Notes under the pieces: model-generated | Told to the model about the DNA's origin: nothing | Seen by the model: the letters and a program-made list of their open reading frames with translations, nothing else | Database searches by the model: none | DNA from: an uncultured Dialister sp. | GTDB lineage: Bacteria; Bacillota_C; Negativicutes; Veillonellales; Dialisteraceae | Length of the DNA stretch: 23,498 nt | Direction: 5' to 3' | Assembly: GCA_900557365.1 (NCBI GenBank) | Contig: UPXR01000012.1 | Location: 1-23,498 of the forward strand | Position numbers and translations under genes: made by a program | Part shown: piece by piece, positions 7,368-15,543 of the stretch | Position numbering within the stretch: position 1 is the stretch's first letter | Layout of the letters: every line of letters begins with the position of its first letter

Positions 7368-9328
7368 AGCCAAGAAATCCCAGAAATCTGATGCGGAAAA
7401 GAAGCATCGGACTTTTCTGCGTTTTTGTCGTGATGGGATTCCTTTTGTTCCTTCGGCTCATCTGGGTACAGGTCGTGGAGGGAAGCCATTATGAAGAAAT
7501 GGCTATGATGCAGACCAAAGGCATTGAGACGCTGTTTTCACCGCGGGGAACGATTTATGACAGGAACGGAAAGGAACTTGCCTTTTCGATTACGGTTAAA
7601 TCTTTTTTTGCAGATCCGGGGAGCATGAATGTAAGTCCGGCAGAAGCGGCGAAGGCTCTGGCGCCCATTCTGCGGCAGAGTCCGGCGGTGCTGGAGGAAA
7701 AAATGTCCAGAGATACCCGCTTTGTATGGATGGAGCGGCTGATGGAACCGGAGGATTCCGACAAGGTCATTGCTCTTCTGAAGGAAAAGAAGTGGAAAGG
7801 CTTCGGCTTTTTTGATGAAAGCAGGCGGTACTATCCGAACGGAAGCATGGCGGCGAATATTCTGGGATTTGTAGGGATAGATGACAAGGGCTTGGACGGA
7901 ATGGAAATGTCCCTGGACAGTCTGATTCGGGGAGGCAAAAACAAACAGACTATCCTGACCGATGCCCGGGGGAATCCGATCCTGAAATCGGCGCTGGCGC
8001 CTTTCCGGGGAGAAAAGGAAAAATCGGTATACCTGACGATTGATGAGAATATCCAGTTTTATGCGGAACGGACTCTGAACCGGGCTATGCAGGAAACAAA
8101 GGCAAAAGGCGGCATTATTATTGTAATGGATCCCAAAACGGGCGATATTCTGGCTTTGGGAAACAGTCCGACCTATGATCCGAATCATTTTGAAAATGCA
8201 ACGGAAGCACAATTCAGGAACCGCGCGGTAACCGATATTTATGAACCGGGCTCTACCTTCAAGCCAATTGTTGCCTCGGCGGCTTTAGCGGCGGGAACGT
8301 ATGATACGCAGCGGGTCTGGCATGATCCCGGCGTTGTGCAGGCATCCGGCCATGATATCAAGAACTGGGATAATGAATCCTATGGGGACGTACGGCTTGT
8401 GGATATTATCAAGTGGTCTATCAATACGGGATTTGCCCACATAGGACTTCTGACCGGCGGGGAAACGCTGACGAAATATGCGAAGGATTTCGGTTTCGGA
8501 AAACCTACCGGAATCGAGTTCCCCGGAGAGGGTTCCGGTTTGCTTTTTGAGCCGAAGGATATGCGGCCCATTGATGTGGCAACCATGTCAATCGGACAGG
8601 GGATCGCAGTAACACCGCTGCAGATGGTGCAGGCTTACAGTGCAATTGCCAACGGCGGAAAGATGGTCAAGCCCCATATCATCGACCGCATAGAGAATCC
8701 TGACGGAAGCGACTATGAAGTTACACCGATCGAAACCAGCGGGACACCTATTTCGGAATCGGTGGCAACCCAGGTAAAAGATATGATGGAAAAGGAAGTT
8801 TCCGAGGGCGGCGGGACGAATGCACGGATTCCCGGCTACCATATGGCAGGCAAAACGGGAACGGCACAGAAGCTGGATGATGTGCACGGCGGTTATCTGG
8901 AAGGGCAATACATTGCTTCCTTCTGCGGATTCGGACCTACGGAAGACCCGAAGGCAATTTGTCTGGTCGTACTGGATACGCCGAAAGGGGTTTACTACGG
9001 CGGGCAGGTAGCAGCGCCGGTTTTCAAGGAAGCCATGACCCAGATCATGCGGTATCTTAAGGTGCCCACGCTGCAGGATGAGGCCATTCATGCAAAACCG
9101 GAAGCAAAGCCTTTGGAAACATATAAGCCGGAAATCCCCGGAGAGCAGGTCAAGGAATTCCGCCTGCCTTCCTTTACGGGATGGTCTATGCGGGATGTAG
9201 GCGAATGGCTCACCCGAGCCGGACTGGGGTTTGAACCGGAGGGCAGCGGATATGCCTATAAACAAAGTCCGGGAATCGGAGCAACCGTACGAAAGGGCGA
9301 CAATATAAAAGTCTGGTTTAAACATTGA
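7364..9328 (+). CDS. class B penicillin-binding protein with one PASTA domain (FtsI/SpoVD type)
   Basis: Monofunctional transpeptidase that cross-links peptidoglycan at the outer face of the membrane. 654 residues. One N-terminal membrane helix (~13-35) after a basic cytoplasmic start, then the dimerisation domain with SPRGTIYDRNGKELA (59-73) and the transpeptidase domain with STFK (S297 nucleophile), SIN (352-354) and KTGT (497-500). A single PASTA-like domain spans about 599-652 (LPSFTGWSMRDVGEWL ... VRKGDNIKVWF). This architecture is shared by division PBPs and by the sporulation PBP SpoVD. No mra/mur/fts or sporulation genes are present here, so a specific name is not justified. Its ATG overlaps the stop of the preceding gene by 4 bases, and a hairpin terminator follows. 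Confidence 0.94.
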   Translation: MKPRNPRNLMRKRSIGLFCVFVVMGFLLFLRLIWVQVVEGSHYEEMAMMQTKGIETLFSPRGTIYDRNGKELAFSITVKSFFADPGSMNVSPAEAAKALAPILRQSPAVLEEKMSRDTRFVWMERLMEPEDSDKVIALLKEKKWKGFGFFDESRRYYPNGSMAANILGFVGIDDKGLDGMEMSLDSLIRGGKNKQTILTDARGNPILKSALAPFRGEKEKSVYLTIDENIQFYAERTLNRAMQETKAKGGIIIVMDPKTGDILALGNSPTYDPNHFENATEAQFRNRAVTDIYEPGSTFKPIVASAALAAGTYDTQRVWHDPGVVQASGHDIKNWDNESYGDVRLVDIIKWSINTGFAHIGLLTGGETLTKYAKDFGFGKPTGIEFPGEGSGLLFEPKDMRPIDVATMSIGQGIAVTPLQMVQAYSAIANGGKMVKPHIIDRIENPDGSDYEVTPIETSGTPISESVATQVKDMMEKEVSEGGGTNARIPGYHMAGKTGTAQKLDDVHGGYLEGQYIASFCGFGPTEDPKAICLVVLDTPKGVYYGGQVAAPVFKEAMTQIMRYLKVPTLQDEAIHAKPEAKPLETYKPEIPGEQVKEFRLPSFTGWSMRDVGEWLTRAGLGFEPEGSGYAYKQSPGIGATVRKGDNIKVWFKH

Positions 9329-9335
9329 TACAGGT

Positions 9336-9358
9336 AGGCTGCAGAAATGCAGCCTTTT
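9336..9358 (+). terminator. terminator after the PBP gene
   Basis: An 8-bp perfect stem, AGGCTGCA (9336-9343) with TGCAGCCT (9348-9355), around a GAAA loop, then TTT. The T-run is short, so some readthrough into the fhs region is possible. Confidence 0.8.
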
Positions 9359-9501
9359 CTGATGCAGGAAGGACATTTTGGGAGTACGCGGCGGAGCTTT
9401 CACAAAAGGAACGGGGCAGATCAGGAGAAACAGTCCGGAGGGATTTTCGGGGAGGAAGCCGGTCTTCGTGAAGGAATTATCCCCGTTTCCCTGGTTCCTC
9501 A

Positions 9502-9510
9502 TGGTATAAT
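9502..9510 (+). promoter_or_regulatory. extended -10 promoter of fhs-folD
   Basis: TGG directly precedes a perfect TATAAT at 9505-9510. No good -35 is visible at the right distance; the extended -10 probably compensates. The leader is about 40 bases, too short for a folate riboswitch. Confidence 0.7.
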
Positions 9511-9555
9511 TAAAGTAACCATATTTTTTTCAGGATAGTCAGAAAGGAGCAAGTC

Positions 9556-11223
9556 ATGTTAAGTGATATTGAAATTGCGCAGAAGGCAAAAATGCTTCCG
9601 ATCAATGAAATCGGAGCAAAGCTGGGGATTCCCGAGGAGGATATCGAAAATTACGGCCGATATAAGGCAAAGATATCTCTGAAGCTTACCAATGAGCTGA
9701 AAAATAAACCCATGGGAAAGCTGATTCTGGTAACCGCCATTTCGCCGACTCCTGCAGGAGAAGGGAAGACAACCACCAGTGTCGGATTGGGACAGGCTCT
9801 GGCTCAGCTGGGCAAAAAGACGATGATTTGTCTCCGTGAACCGTCTCTGGGTCCGTGTATGGGAATCAAGGGCGGCGCAGCCGGCGGCGGCTATTCCCAG
9901 GTTGTTCCTATGGAAGATATCAATCTTCATTTCACCGGTGACCTGCATGCCATCACTGCTGCGCACAATCTTCTGGCAGCCATGGTGGACAATCACATCC
10001 AGCAGGGAAATAAGCTGGGCATCGATCCGCGCCGTGTAGTATGGAACCGTGTCATGGACATGAATGACCGCGTTCTTCGTCATATTGTAGTCGGTCTCGG
10101 CGGCCACGCAAACGGGGTTCCCAGAGAAAGCAGCTTTGATATTACCGTAGCATCCGAAGTTATGGCTATCCTGTGCCTGGCTACCTCCGTCAGGGATATG
10201 AAAGAACGGTTTGCCCGTATCATTGTCGGATATACTTATGATAATCAGCCGGTTACGGCAGGGGACATTCACGCACAGGGAGCTATGGCAGCTCTGATGA
10301 AGGATGCTCTGAAGCCGAACCTGGTACAGACGCTGGAACATGTACCGGCCTTTATCCACGGCGGTCCGTTTGCTAATATTGCTCACGGCTGCAACTCTGT
10401 TCTGGCAACAAAGACAGCGCTTCATCTGGCCGATTATGTGGTTACGGAAGCCGGATTCGGCGCCGATCTGGGAGCAGAAAAATTCCTGGACATCAAGTGC
10501 CGCTTTGCCGGATTGAAACCTGCTGCAGCGGTGATTGTAGCGACTATCCGTGCTCTGAAAATGAACGGCGGCATGGCAAAGAATGAGCTGACAGAACCCA
10601 ATCCGGAAGCTGTCAGAAAAGGCCTGCCGAATCTGATGCGTCATGTGGCAAACATTAAGAAGTTCGGACTGCCGCTGGTAGTGGCACTCAATATGTTCCC
10701 CTCCGATACGCCGGAAGAAAAGAAAGTCATTGAAGAAGCATGCAGCCGGGAAGGCGTTGCCGTAGCAGAATCCACTGTTTTTGCTGACGGCGGCAAGGGC
10801 GGACTGGAACTGGGCCGGAAGGTTCTGGAAGCCATTGATCAGGGTTCCCATTACAAACCGATTTATGATCTGAATCTGTCTCTGAAGGAAAAGATCGAAA
10901 CGATTGCAAGGGAAATCTACGGTGCGGCAGATGTGCAGTATGACAGCACAGCAGAAAAAGAACTGGCGCATATCGAGGCGATGGGATATAAGGATGTTCC
11001 GGTCTGCATTGCCAAGACCCAGTCTTCTTTCACCGATGATCCGACGAAACTGGGGGCTCCTACCGGATTTACTCTCCATGTAAGAGAAGTGAAAATTTCC
11101 GCCGGTGCGGGATTTGTTGTTGTCCTGACCGGGAAGGTCATGACCATGCCGGGCCTGCCGAAGGTTCCCGCTGCGGAAAAGATCGATGTGGACGATGACG
11201 GAAACATTACGGGGCTCTTCTGA
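9556..11223 (+). CDS. fhs: formate--tetrahydrofolate ligase
   Basis: ATP-dependent activation of formate onto tetrahydrofolate to give 10-formyl-THF, the entry step to one-carbon metabolism and the methyl branch of acetogenesis. 555 residues, full family length. The P-loop [10 protein letters not shown] (65-74) is followed by [24 protein letters not shown], then [32 protein letters not shown] and [12 protein letters not shown], with [20 protein letters not shown] near the end; all are hallmark FTHFS segments. AAAGGAG lies just upstream of the ATG. Its stop codon shares one base with the folD start. No other Wood-Ljungdahl genes are in the window, so it may serve purine synthesis and formate assimilation rather than acetogenesis. 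Confidence 0.98.
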   Translation: MLSDIEIAQKAKMLPINEIGAKLGIPEEDIENYGRYKAKISLKLTNELKNKPMGKLILVTAISPTPAGEGKTTTSVGLGQALAQLGKKTMICLREPSLGPCMGIKGGAAGGGYSQVVPMEDINLHFTGDLHAITAAHNLLAAMVDNHIQQGNKLGIDPRRVVWNRVMDMNDRVLRHIVVGLGGHANGVPRESSFDITVASEVMAILCLATSVRDMKERFARIIVGYTYDNQPVTAGDIHAQGAMAALMKDALKPNLVQTLEHVPAFIHGGPFANIAHGCNSVLATKTALHLADYVVTEAGFGADLGAEKFLDIKCRFAGLKPAAAVIVATIRALKMNGGMAKNELTEPNPEAVRKGLPNLMRHVANIKKFGLPLVVALNMFPSDTPEEKKVIEEACSREGVAVAESTVFADGGKGGLELGRKVLEAIDQGSHYKPIYDLNLSLKEKIETIAREIYGAADVQYDSTAEKELAHIEAMGYKDVPVCIAKTQSSFTDDPTKLGAPTGFTLHVREVKISAGAGFVVVLTGKVMTMPGLPKVPAAEKIDVDDDGNITGLF

Positions 11224-12071
11224 TGGCGATTCTTCTGGACGGCAAGGAAACTGCAGAGGCTCTGAAAGAAAAGATGGCTCTGCGGCTGGAAAAACTGCGG
11301 GAAAAGAATATCTGCCCGAAGCTGGCTATTGTTCTGGCCGGAGAAAGCAAGCCTTCCATGATGTATGCCTCTTTCATGAAGAAAGTGGCTGCAGGCTACG
11401 GCATCGAAGCGGGTGTTGAGAAAATGCCGGAATCGGTGACGGAGGCGGAATTGGCGGAGCTGATCGACCGGTTAAACGGTGATGCATCTGTTACGGGAAT
11501 TCTTATGATGATGCCGCTCCCCAAGGGAATCGATGAAGAGAAAATGATTTCCCGCATAGCGTCGGATAAGGATATCGATGGCCTGACGGTGGCCAATGCA
11601 GGCCGTCTTTTTGCCGGAAAGGAAGGCCTTTTCGGCTGTACACCCCGGGCGGTCCTGTCTATCCTGGATCATTACGGCATTGATCTGCAGGGGAAAAAGG
11701 CAGTGGTCATCGGACGGAGCAATGTCATCGGAAAACCGGTTTCCCTGATGCTTCTTGACCGGAATGCAACGGTCACGATTTGCCATTCCAAAACGGAAAA
11801 TCTGGCGGATGTGACGAGAACGGCAGACATCCTGGTAGCGGCAGTAGGCCGGCCGGGGTATGTGACAAAGGATATGGTCAAAGAGGGAGCTGTTGTTATC
11901 GATGTAGGCATCAACCGCGTGGAAGGAAAAACCGTGGGAGATGTGGATTTTGAGGCTGTTTCCGAAAAGGCATCTGCTATTACGCCGGTTCCGGGCGGTG
12001 TGGGCAGTGTAACTACGACGATGGTCATAGAAAATATCCTGAAAGCTGCAGAGATGCAGGCTGAAAAATAA
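11223..12071 (+). CDS. folD: FolD-type methylene-THF dehydrogenase, lacking expected cyclohydrolase residues
   Basis: FolD normally performs two steps: NAD(P)-linked oxidation of methylene-THF and hydrolysis of methenyl-THF to 10-formyl-THF. 282 residues, full length. The fold is clear: SDKDIDGLTVANAGRL (114-129), CTPRAVLSIL (139-148), the nucleotide loop VVIGRSNVIGKPVSLMLL, VTICHSKT, and ITPVPGGVGSVTTTM. The active site is odd. Compared with E. coli YVASKRKACEEVGF, this protein has YASFMKKVAAGYGI, putting Met52 where the essential lysine (E. coli K54) should be; Y48 is kept. In GILMMMPLP, Met96 replaces the glutamine of GILVQLPLP. The aspartate of the DIDG motif (D119) is kept. It may be a dehydrogenase only. 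Cotranslated with fhs through a one-base overlap. Confidence 0.93.
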   Translation: MAILLDGKETAEALKEKMALRLEKLREKNICPKLAIVLAGESKPSMMYASFMKKVAAGYGIEAGVEKMPESVTEAELAELIDRLNGDASVTGILMMMPLPKGIDEEKMISRIASDKDIDGLTVANAGRLFAGKEGLFGCTPRAVLSILDHYGIDLQGKKAVVIGRSNVIGKPVSLMLLDRNATVTICHSKTENLADVTRTADILVAAVGRPGYVTKDMVKEGAVVIDVGINRVEGKTVGDVDFEAVSEKASAITPVPGGVGSVTTTMVIENILKAAEMQAEK

Positions 12072-12104
12072 AAATCGTTTTCGGCAGAGCAGCTGAAAAC
12101 AATC

Positions 12105-12169
12105 AAAAAGAGTACAGAATTCTTCGGGAGAAGACGGAAATCTTCTTTCGGGAATCTGTACTCTTTTTT
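12105..12169 (+). terminator. large terminator after folD
   Basis: A long stem pairs AAAAAGAGTACAGA with TCTGTACTCTTTTTT at its ends and carries an inner AGAAGA/TCTTCT hairpin. The T-run is at 12163-12169. It could also act on the minus strand. Confidence 0.92.
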
Positions 12170-12229
12170 GCGGATTGTATTCGGAAAATCAGGGGAAATG
12201 CGGCGGTCAGTTTACCGGAAAGAGACACA

Positions 12230-12284
12230 ATAAAAGCAGCAGGGCGGGATTTCAGCGGCTGGAATTCTGCCCTGCTGCTTTTGT
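12230..12284 (-). terminator. terminator of the ECF transporter operon
   Basis: The perfect inverted repeat AAAAGCAGCAGGGC (12232-12245) with GCCCTGCTGCTTTT (12269-12282) sits just past the ecfT stop. On the minus strand it ends in TTTTATT. It faces the folD terminator in this convergent gap. Confidence 0.88.
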
Positions 12285-12287
12285 AAA

Positions 12288-12971
12288 TCAGAGGCCGAAG
12301 CGGATTCTTCCGTAAATGACAGCGGCGGTTACTGCAAAAATCAGGACAAGGAAGAAATAATCCCGGCCTTTCAGGGATACGCTTTCCAGAAAAGTGCGGT
12401 TTTTGCCGCCGAAGCCCCGGAGTTCCAGGGACAGGGCCATTGTTTCACTGCGGCCGAGGGAACGGAGCATCAAAGGTCTGACGATGGACATATATCGTTT
12501 AAGCTGTTTGATGAAATTGCCTTTCAGGGAAAGGCCCCGGCAGGCCTGCGCTTCGGAAACAGCCCGGTTCTCTGCAATAAAATCAGGAATGAACCGAAGG
12601 CCTGCGGTGAACATGAAAGCGTATTCATAAGGAACTTTCAGCTGGCGGACCATGGAAGCGGTCAGATCCTGGAGCTTTACGGTACCCAGAAGATAAATGA
12701 AGAGCAAGGTCATATTCAGCATGCGAAGTGCTGCCACCACTGCTTCTTCGGAGGTACCGCCGCCGACTTTTTGAATCAGCCCGAGGCAGAGGGAAAAGAT
12801 CAGCAGCATAAAAACGGCTTTGATATTTTTGAACAGTTCCCCGGAAATCAGGAGAATAAAAAGCTCAGCCAGGCAAAGAACGAGAAGACTGACCGGCTGC
12901 TGAAGGACAATTGCCCAGACGGCCGTGCCGAAGGTAAGGAGAATTTTTGTAAGCGGTACGAGATTTCTCAT
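12288..12971 (-). CDS. ecfT: ECF transporter transmembrane component EcfT (predicted tryptophan system)
   Basis: Membrane scaffold of an energy-coupling-factor importer, joining the substrate-binding S component to the two ATPases. 227 residues. Hydrophobic segments at ~8-44, ~50-67, ~77-98 and a C-terminal helix (~204-221) flank the long cytoplasmic coupling region. That region carries the two family signature motifs: ACRG (143-146, within AEAQACRGL-type sequence) and LRGFG (184-188), the Ala/x-Arg-Gly motifs that contact the ATPases. Its ATG overlaps the stop of the upstream ATPase gene by 4 bases. It is the last gene of the operon, before the terminator at 12230-12284. Substrate assignment comes from the T-box upstream, not from this protein. 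Confidence 0.92.
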   Translation of the reverse strand: MRNLVPLTKILLTFGTAVWAIVLQQPVSLLVLCLAELFILLISGELFKNIKAVFMLLIFSLCLGLIQKVGGGTSEEAVVAALRMLNMTLLFIYLLGTVKLQDLTASMVRQLKVPYEYAFMFTAGLRFIPDFIAENRAVSEAQACRGLSLKGNFIKQLKRYMSIVRPLMLRSLGRSETMALSLELRGFGGKNRTFLESVSLKGRDYFFLVLIFAVTAAVIYGRIRFGL

Positions 12972-13783
12972 TTTGACTCCTCCTTCAATTGTAAAAAGGT
13001 CTTCTCAAAGGTATCCATATCTTTGCAGTAAGGCGATCCCGGAAGCTGTCGGCCCAGAAGAACTGACGGGGGATATGCAAGACCCCATTGCTCAGGGCAG
13101 CCTTCCTCAGAAAACAGGATTTCCGGTTTTCCATCAAATACAATTTTCGAATGGGCTACAACAATAACTCTTCCGCAGGCACCGGCTACGATATCCATAT
13201 CATGGGTGATCAGCAGAATGGAAATGCCCTGTTCCTGCAGGTCTCTGATCAGAGTAACAAGACGCTTTCTTTCTTTTCCGTCCTGTCCGCTGGTGGGTTC
13301 ATCCAGCACAAGATATTCTGTATCCATTGCCAATGCAGAGGCGATAGCGACGCGCTGCTGTTCCCCCCGGGAAAGTGTGCGGGGGTATTCATTTTCCAGT
13401 CTTTTTGTGTCAGTAGCTTCCAGAGCCCGGTCAATGGCATTCTCCAGCTCTGCACCCCGCTTTCCCTGATGATAGGGGCCGAAGGCAACTTCTTCCCGGA
13501 CTGTAGGCATGAACATCTGCCGGTCCGGCTGCTGGAACACATAACCGATGAAACGGCTGCGGCGGGACGGATCTTCTTCCGTCACATTTTTGCCGTTATA
13601 GAGAATGCGTCCTTTGACAGGTTTTTCCAGACCGGTCAGAAGACGGGTGATTGTTGTTTTTCCGCTTCCGTTCCGTCCGGTAACAGCAATGAATTCTCCT
13701 TTTCCGACGGAAAGAGATACATCGTCCAGTACAAGAGGAAGTCCGGGGCCGTATTGAAATGTAACGTGATCCAGTTCAAGCAT
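12968..13783 (-). CDS. ecfA: ECF transporter ATPase (EcfA)
   Basis: ABC-type ATPase powering the ECF importer at the inner membrane face. 271 residues. Motifs: Walker A GRNGSGKT (36-43), an intact Q-loop VFQQPDRQMF (Q84), the signature LSRGEQQR (137-144) in a slightly altered form of LSGGQ, Walker B YLVLDEPT (157-164) and the switch histidine LITHD (H194). The C-terminal ~60 residues are typical of EcfA dimerisation extensions. It starts 8 bases inside the end of the S-ATPase fusion gene and overlaps ecfT by 4 bases, so the three are tightly coupled. It would pair with the ATPase half of the fusion to form the heterodimer. Confidence 0.94.
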   Translation of the reverse strand: MLELDHVTFQYGPGLPLVLDDVSLSVGKGEFIAVTGRNGSGKTTITRLLTGLEKPVKGRILYNGKNVTEEDPSRRSRFIGYVFQQPDRQMFMPTVREEVAFGPYHQGKRGAELENAIDRALEATDTKRLENEYPRTLSRGEQQRVAIASALAMDTEYLVLDEPTSGQDGKERKRLVTLIRDLQEQGISILLITHDMDIVAGACGRVIVVAHSKIVFDGKPEILFSEEGCPEQWGLAYPPSVLLGRQLPGSPYCKDMDTFEKTFLQLKEESK

Positions 13784-15263
13784 GGCGTTCTTCTCCTTTC
13801 CGGAAGGAATCCCTTACAGATTTTTCCGCATCGGCGATTGACAGGAATGGCTGTGCAAAGGAAAATCCTTTCTGCTCCAGATCCAGCTGTACCCGGTACA
13901 TTTCCGGGATCGCTTCTTCATAAATATGGTTTTCCTTCATATATTTCATGACGCTTTCCGGAGTTCCTTTTTTCATGAGCCGGCCTTTCTGCATGAGGAC
14001 AAAGTGCTTTGCATAAGGCAGTGTGGCTTCCAGATGATGGTCGGCGATGATCACCGTAAGGCCTTCTTTTTGATTCAGCTCGCCTACCATTTGATAGAAT
14101 TCCCGGATTCCTTCCGGATCCAGGGCGGAAGTCGGTTCGTCGAATACAATGATTTCCGGTTCTTCTGCAAGGGCTGCAGCGACTGCCAGACGCTGGCACT
14201 GACCGCCGGAAAGGGTAGAGATTTTCCGGCTTTCCAGCCCTTCCAGGTGAACCTTGGCTAATGCATCTTTGGAGCGGCGCCGGATTTCCTCCGGCGGGAA
14301 TCCGTGGTTTTCCAGTGTAAAGGCCATTTCCTCTTCCACGGTAAGGGTTACAATCTGTGCTTTATAGTCGGCAAGGATGACACCGATGGAGGAGGCAAGG
14401 TCGGAGATCGAATGCTGTGTGACCGCTTTCCCTCCGGTGAAAACCATCCCGGAAAGGCACCCTCCGAAATAATGGGGGACTGCACCGGCCATGGACATGA
14501 GAAGGGTCGTCTTTCCTGCTCCGTTCGGGCCGGTGACAACAAGGAAATCTCCTTTTTCTACAGTCAGGCAGACATCTGTCAGAGCCGGTTTTTCAGAAAA
14601 GGGATATGTATAGGTGACGTGCTCGCAGGCTACAATTCCTTCTTCCTGCTGTTTCAGAATCAGCTGAGAGTGATCGCTGTCTGTGACATCGGATTCCGAC
14701 ATATAATGCATGGAACGGAAAAGGCGAAGTGCCGGAAAATAAAGGAAGGGAGTAATAATGGCATTGCCGACAGCAACCATCACGACAGCGGGAAGAATAG
14801 CGTACAGGTAAACAGGCATGGGGATATTCAGAACCCACTTCAGGATGGTGACAAATATTCCGCCGGAGACAAGGGTTGTAATAAAGCCGGCAATGGAAGG
14901 CCGGAGAGAAAATCTTCCGATCTTAATCGGGGGAACCGAATGTGCAAAGAATCCGGCAAGAAAGGCTCCGGCGAATTCCGAAGCAAAGTCACCGTAGGGG
15001 AAAGCAGATTTGCTGGTAAAAACCTCCATCAGAGCAGCTACCATGCAGATGCCGAGGCACTGCTTATAGGAGGGCTTGGTCAGCAGGATTGCGACAACAT
15101 AGGCGGCAATCATCCAGTTCGGTGTGAAGCCCGCCATGGAGGGAGATACCAGATGAAGGAGCATACCGATGGCAAGCATCAGGGTGGACACCGTCAGCCA
15201 GCGGAAGCGTCCGCCTCTGGCTTTTACAAAGACAAGTGTCGAGACATTCTTCACAGCTTCCAT
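13776..15263 (-). CDS. fusion of ECF substrate-binding (S) component with ECF ATPase, predicted tryptophan importer
   Basis: Two parts of an ECF importer joined in one 495-residue chain. Residues ~20-182 form a five- or six-helix membrane domain (LMLAIGMLLHLVSPSMAGFTPNWM, then helices near 52-62, 68-80, 93-107, 122-142, 150-172) resembling TrpP-type S components. A polar linker (~183-208) leads to an ATPase (~209-440) with Walker A GPNGAGKT (245-252), LSGGQ (351-355), Walker B IIVFDEPT (371-378) and H409. The Q-loop glutamine is absent: GVILADY has Ala298 where related ATPases read QDY. The start at 15263 is set by AGGAGGT seven bases upstream; in-frame codons further upstream lie within the T-box terminator. 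No internal ribosome site precedes the ATPase half. Tryptophan specificity is inferred from the TGG specifier of the leader. Confidence 0.88.
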   Translation of the reverse strand: MEAVKNVSTLVFVKARGGRFRWLTVSTLMLAIGMLLHLVSPSMAGFTPNWMIAAYVVAILLTKPSYKQCLGICMVAALMEVFTSKSAFPYGDFASEFAGAFLAGFFAHSVPPIKIGRFSLRPSIAGFITTLVSGGIFVTILKWVLNIPMPVYLYAILPAVVMVAVGNAIITPFLYFPALRLFRSMHYMSESDVTDSDHSQLILKQQEEGIVACEHVTYTYPFSEKPALTDVCLTVEKGDFLVVTGPNGAGKTTLLMSMAGAVPHYFGGCLSGMVFTGGKAVTQHSISDLASSIGVILADYKAQIVTLTVEEEMAFTLENHGFPPEEIRRRSKDALAKVHLEGLESRKISTLSGGQCQRLAVAAALAEEPEIIVFDEPTSALDPEGIREFYQMVGELNQKEGLTVIIADHHLEATLPYAKHFVLMQKGRLMKKGTPESVMKYMKENHIYEEAIPEMYRVQLDLEQKGFSFAQPFLSIADAEKSVRDSFRKGEERHA

Positions 15264-15279
15264 AATGTACCTCCTGCAT

Positions 15280-15336
15280 AAAAAAATCCTTTCGTTCCTC
15301 TGCCGTAATAATCGGCAAAGGGACGAAAGGAACAGA
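15280..15336 (-). terminator. T-box regulated transcription terminator
   Basis: On the minus strand TCCTTTCGT pairs with ACGAAAGGA, with inner CCC/GGG-type and TTTGCCG/CGGCAGA pairing, followed by seven T residues (15280-15286). Its 5' side contains the CGTCCCT that pairs with the T-box in the antiterminator. Confidence 0.93.
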
Positions 15337-15537
15337 TTCCGCGGTACCACCCTTATTGGCGCAAAAGCCCAGCTTACTTAGTCCGGTAACGGAGACACCG
15401 TCAGCTTCTACATCCGAAGATTCGAAGAAGCACCTCCGGGGCCCATTCATAAAGACTGCCGCACCGGACTTCCACTCGCGCCGGCTCCCTGTAGCACATT
15501 TTCTTTATTACTCTTCCCCTTCAAAGGATTTGTATTA
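15280..15537 (-). ncRNA. T-box riboswitch, tryptophan specifier (TGG)
   Basis: Leader RNA that reads tRNA charging and controls the ECF operon. The canonical T-box AAGGGTGGTACCGCGG lies at 15339-15354, with TGGT as the bulge that pairs with the tRNA acceptor end. Stem I starts near 15520: AGTA of the specifier-loop E motif, then the conserved CAGGGAG-type distal element. On its 3' side is GAA followed by TGG (specifier at 15443-15445, minus strand) and G. TGG is the single tryptophan codon. A stem III-like hairpin (ACGG/CCGT) precedes the T-box. The antiterminator pairs AGGG and GCG of the T-box with CGTCCCT; the competing terminator is at 15280-15336. Limits of stem I are approximate. Confidence 0.95.
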
Positions 15538-15543
15538 TTTCTA

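Noticed and set aside
9360..9500. Possible folate riboswitch before fhs
   Set aside because: The region lies upstream of the likely -10 at 9505 and shows no tetrahydrofolate-riboswitch core; the actual leader is only ~40 bases.
9559..11079. 506-codon minus-strand frame opposite fhs
   Set aside because: Cys/His/Arg-rich shadow without ribosome site; fhs on the other strand is unmistakable.
13088..13951. 287-codon plus-strand frame opposite the ECF ATPase genes
   Set aside because: No family resemblance; it lies against intact ATPase motifs on the minus strand.
14304..15281. Long plus-strand open frame of 325 codons opposite the S-ATPase fusion
   Set aside because: Its translation is low-complexity and family-less, while the minus strand encodes clear ABC motifs; it is an antisense shadow.
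15264..15350. 29-residue N-terminal extension of the S-ATPase fusion
   Set aside because: It would lie in the T-box terminator, and AGGAGGT is correctly placed for the ATG at 15263.
15410..15430. TTCGAATC-like bases suggesting a tRNA T-arm
   Set aside because: They belong to the T-box leader between stem I and stem III; no acceptor, D or anticodon arms fit.
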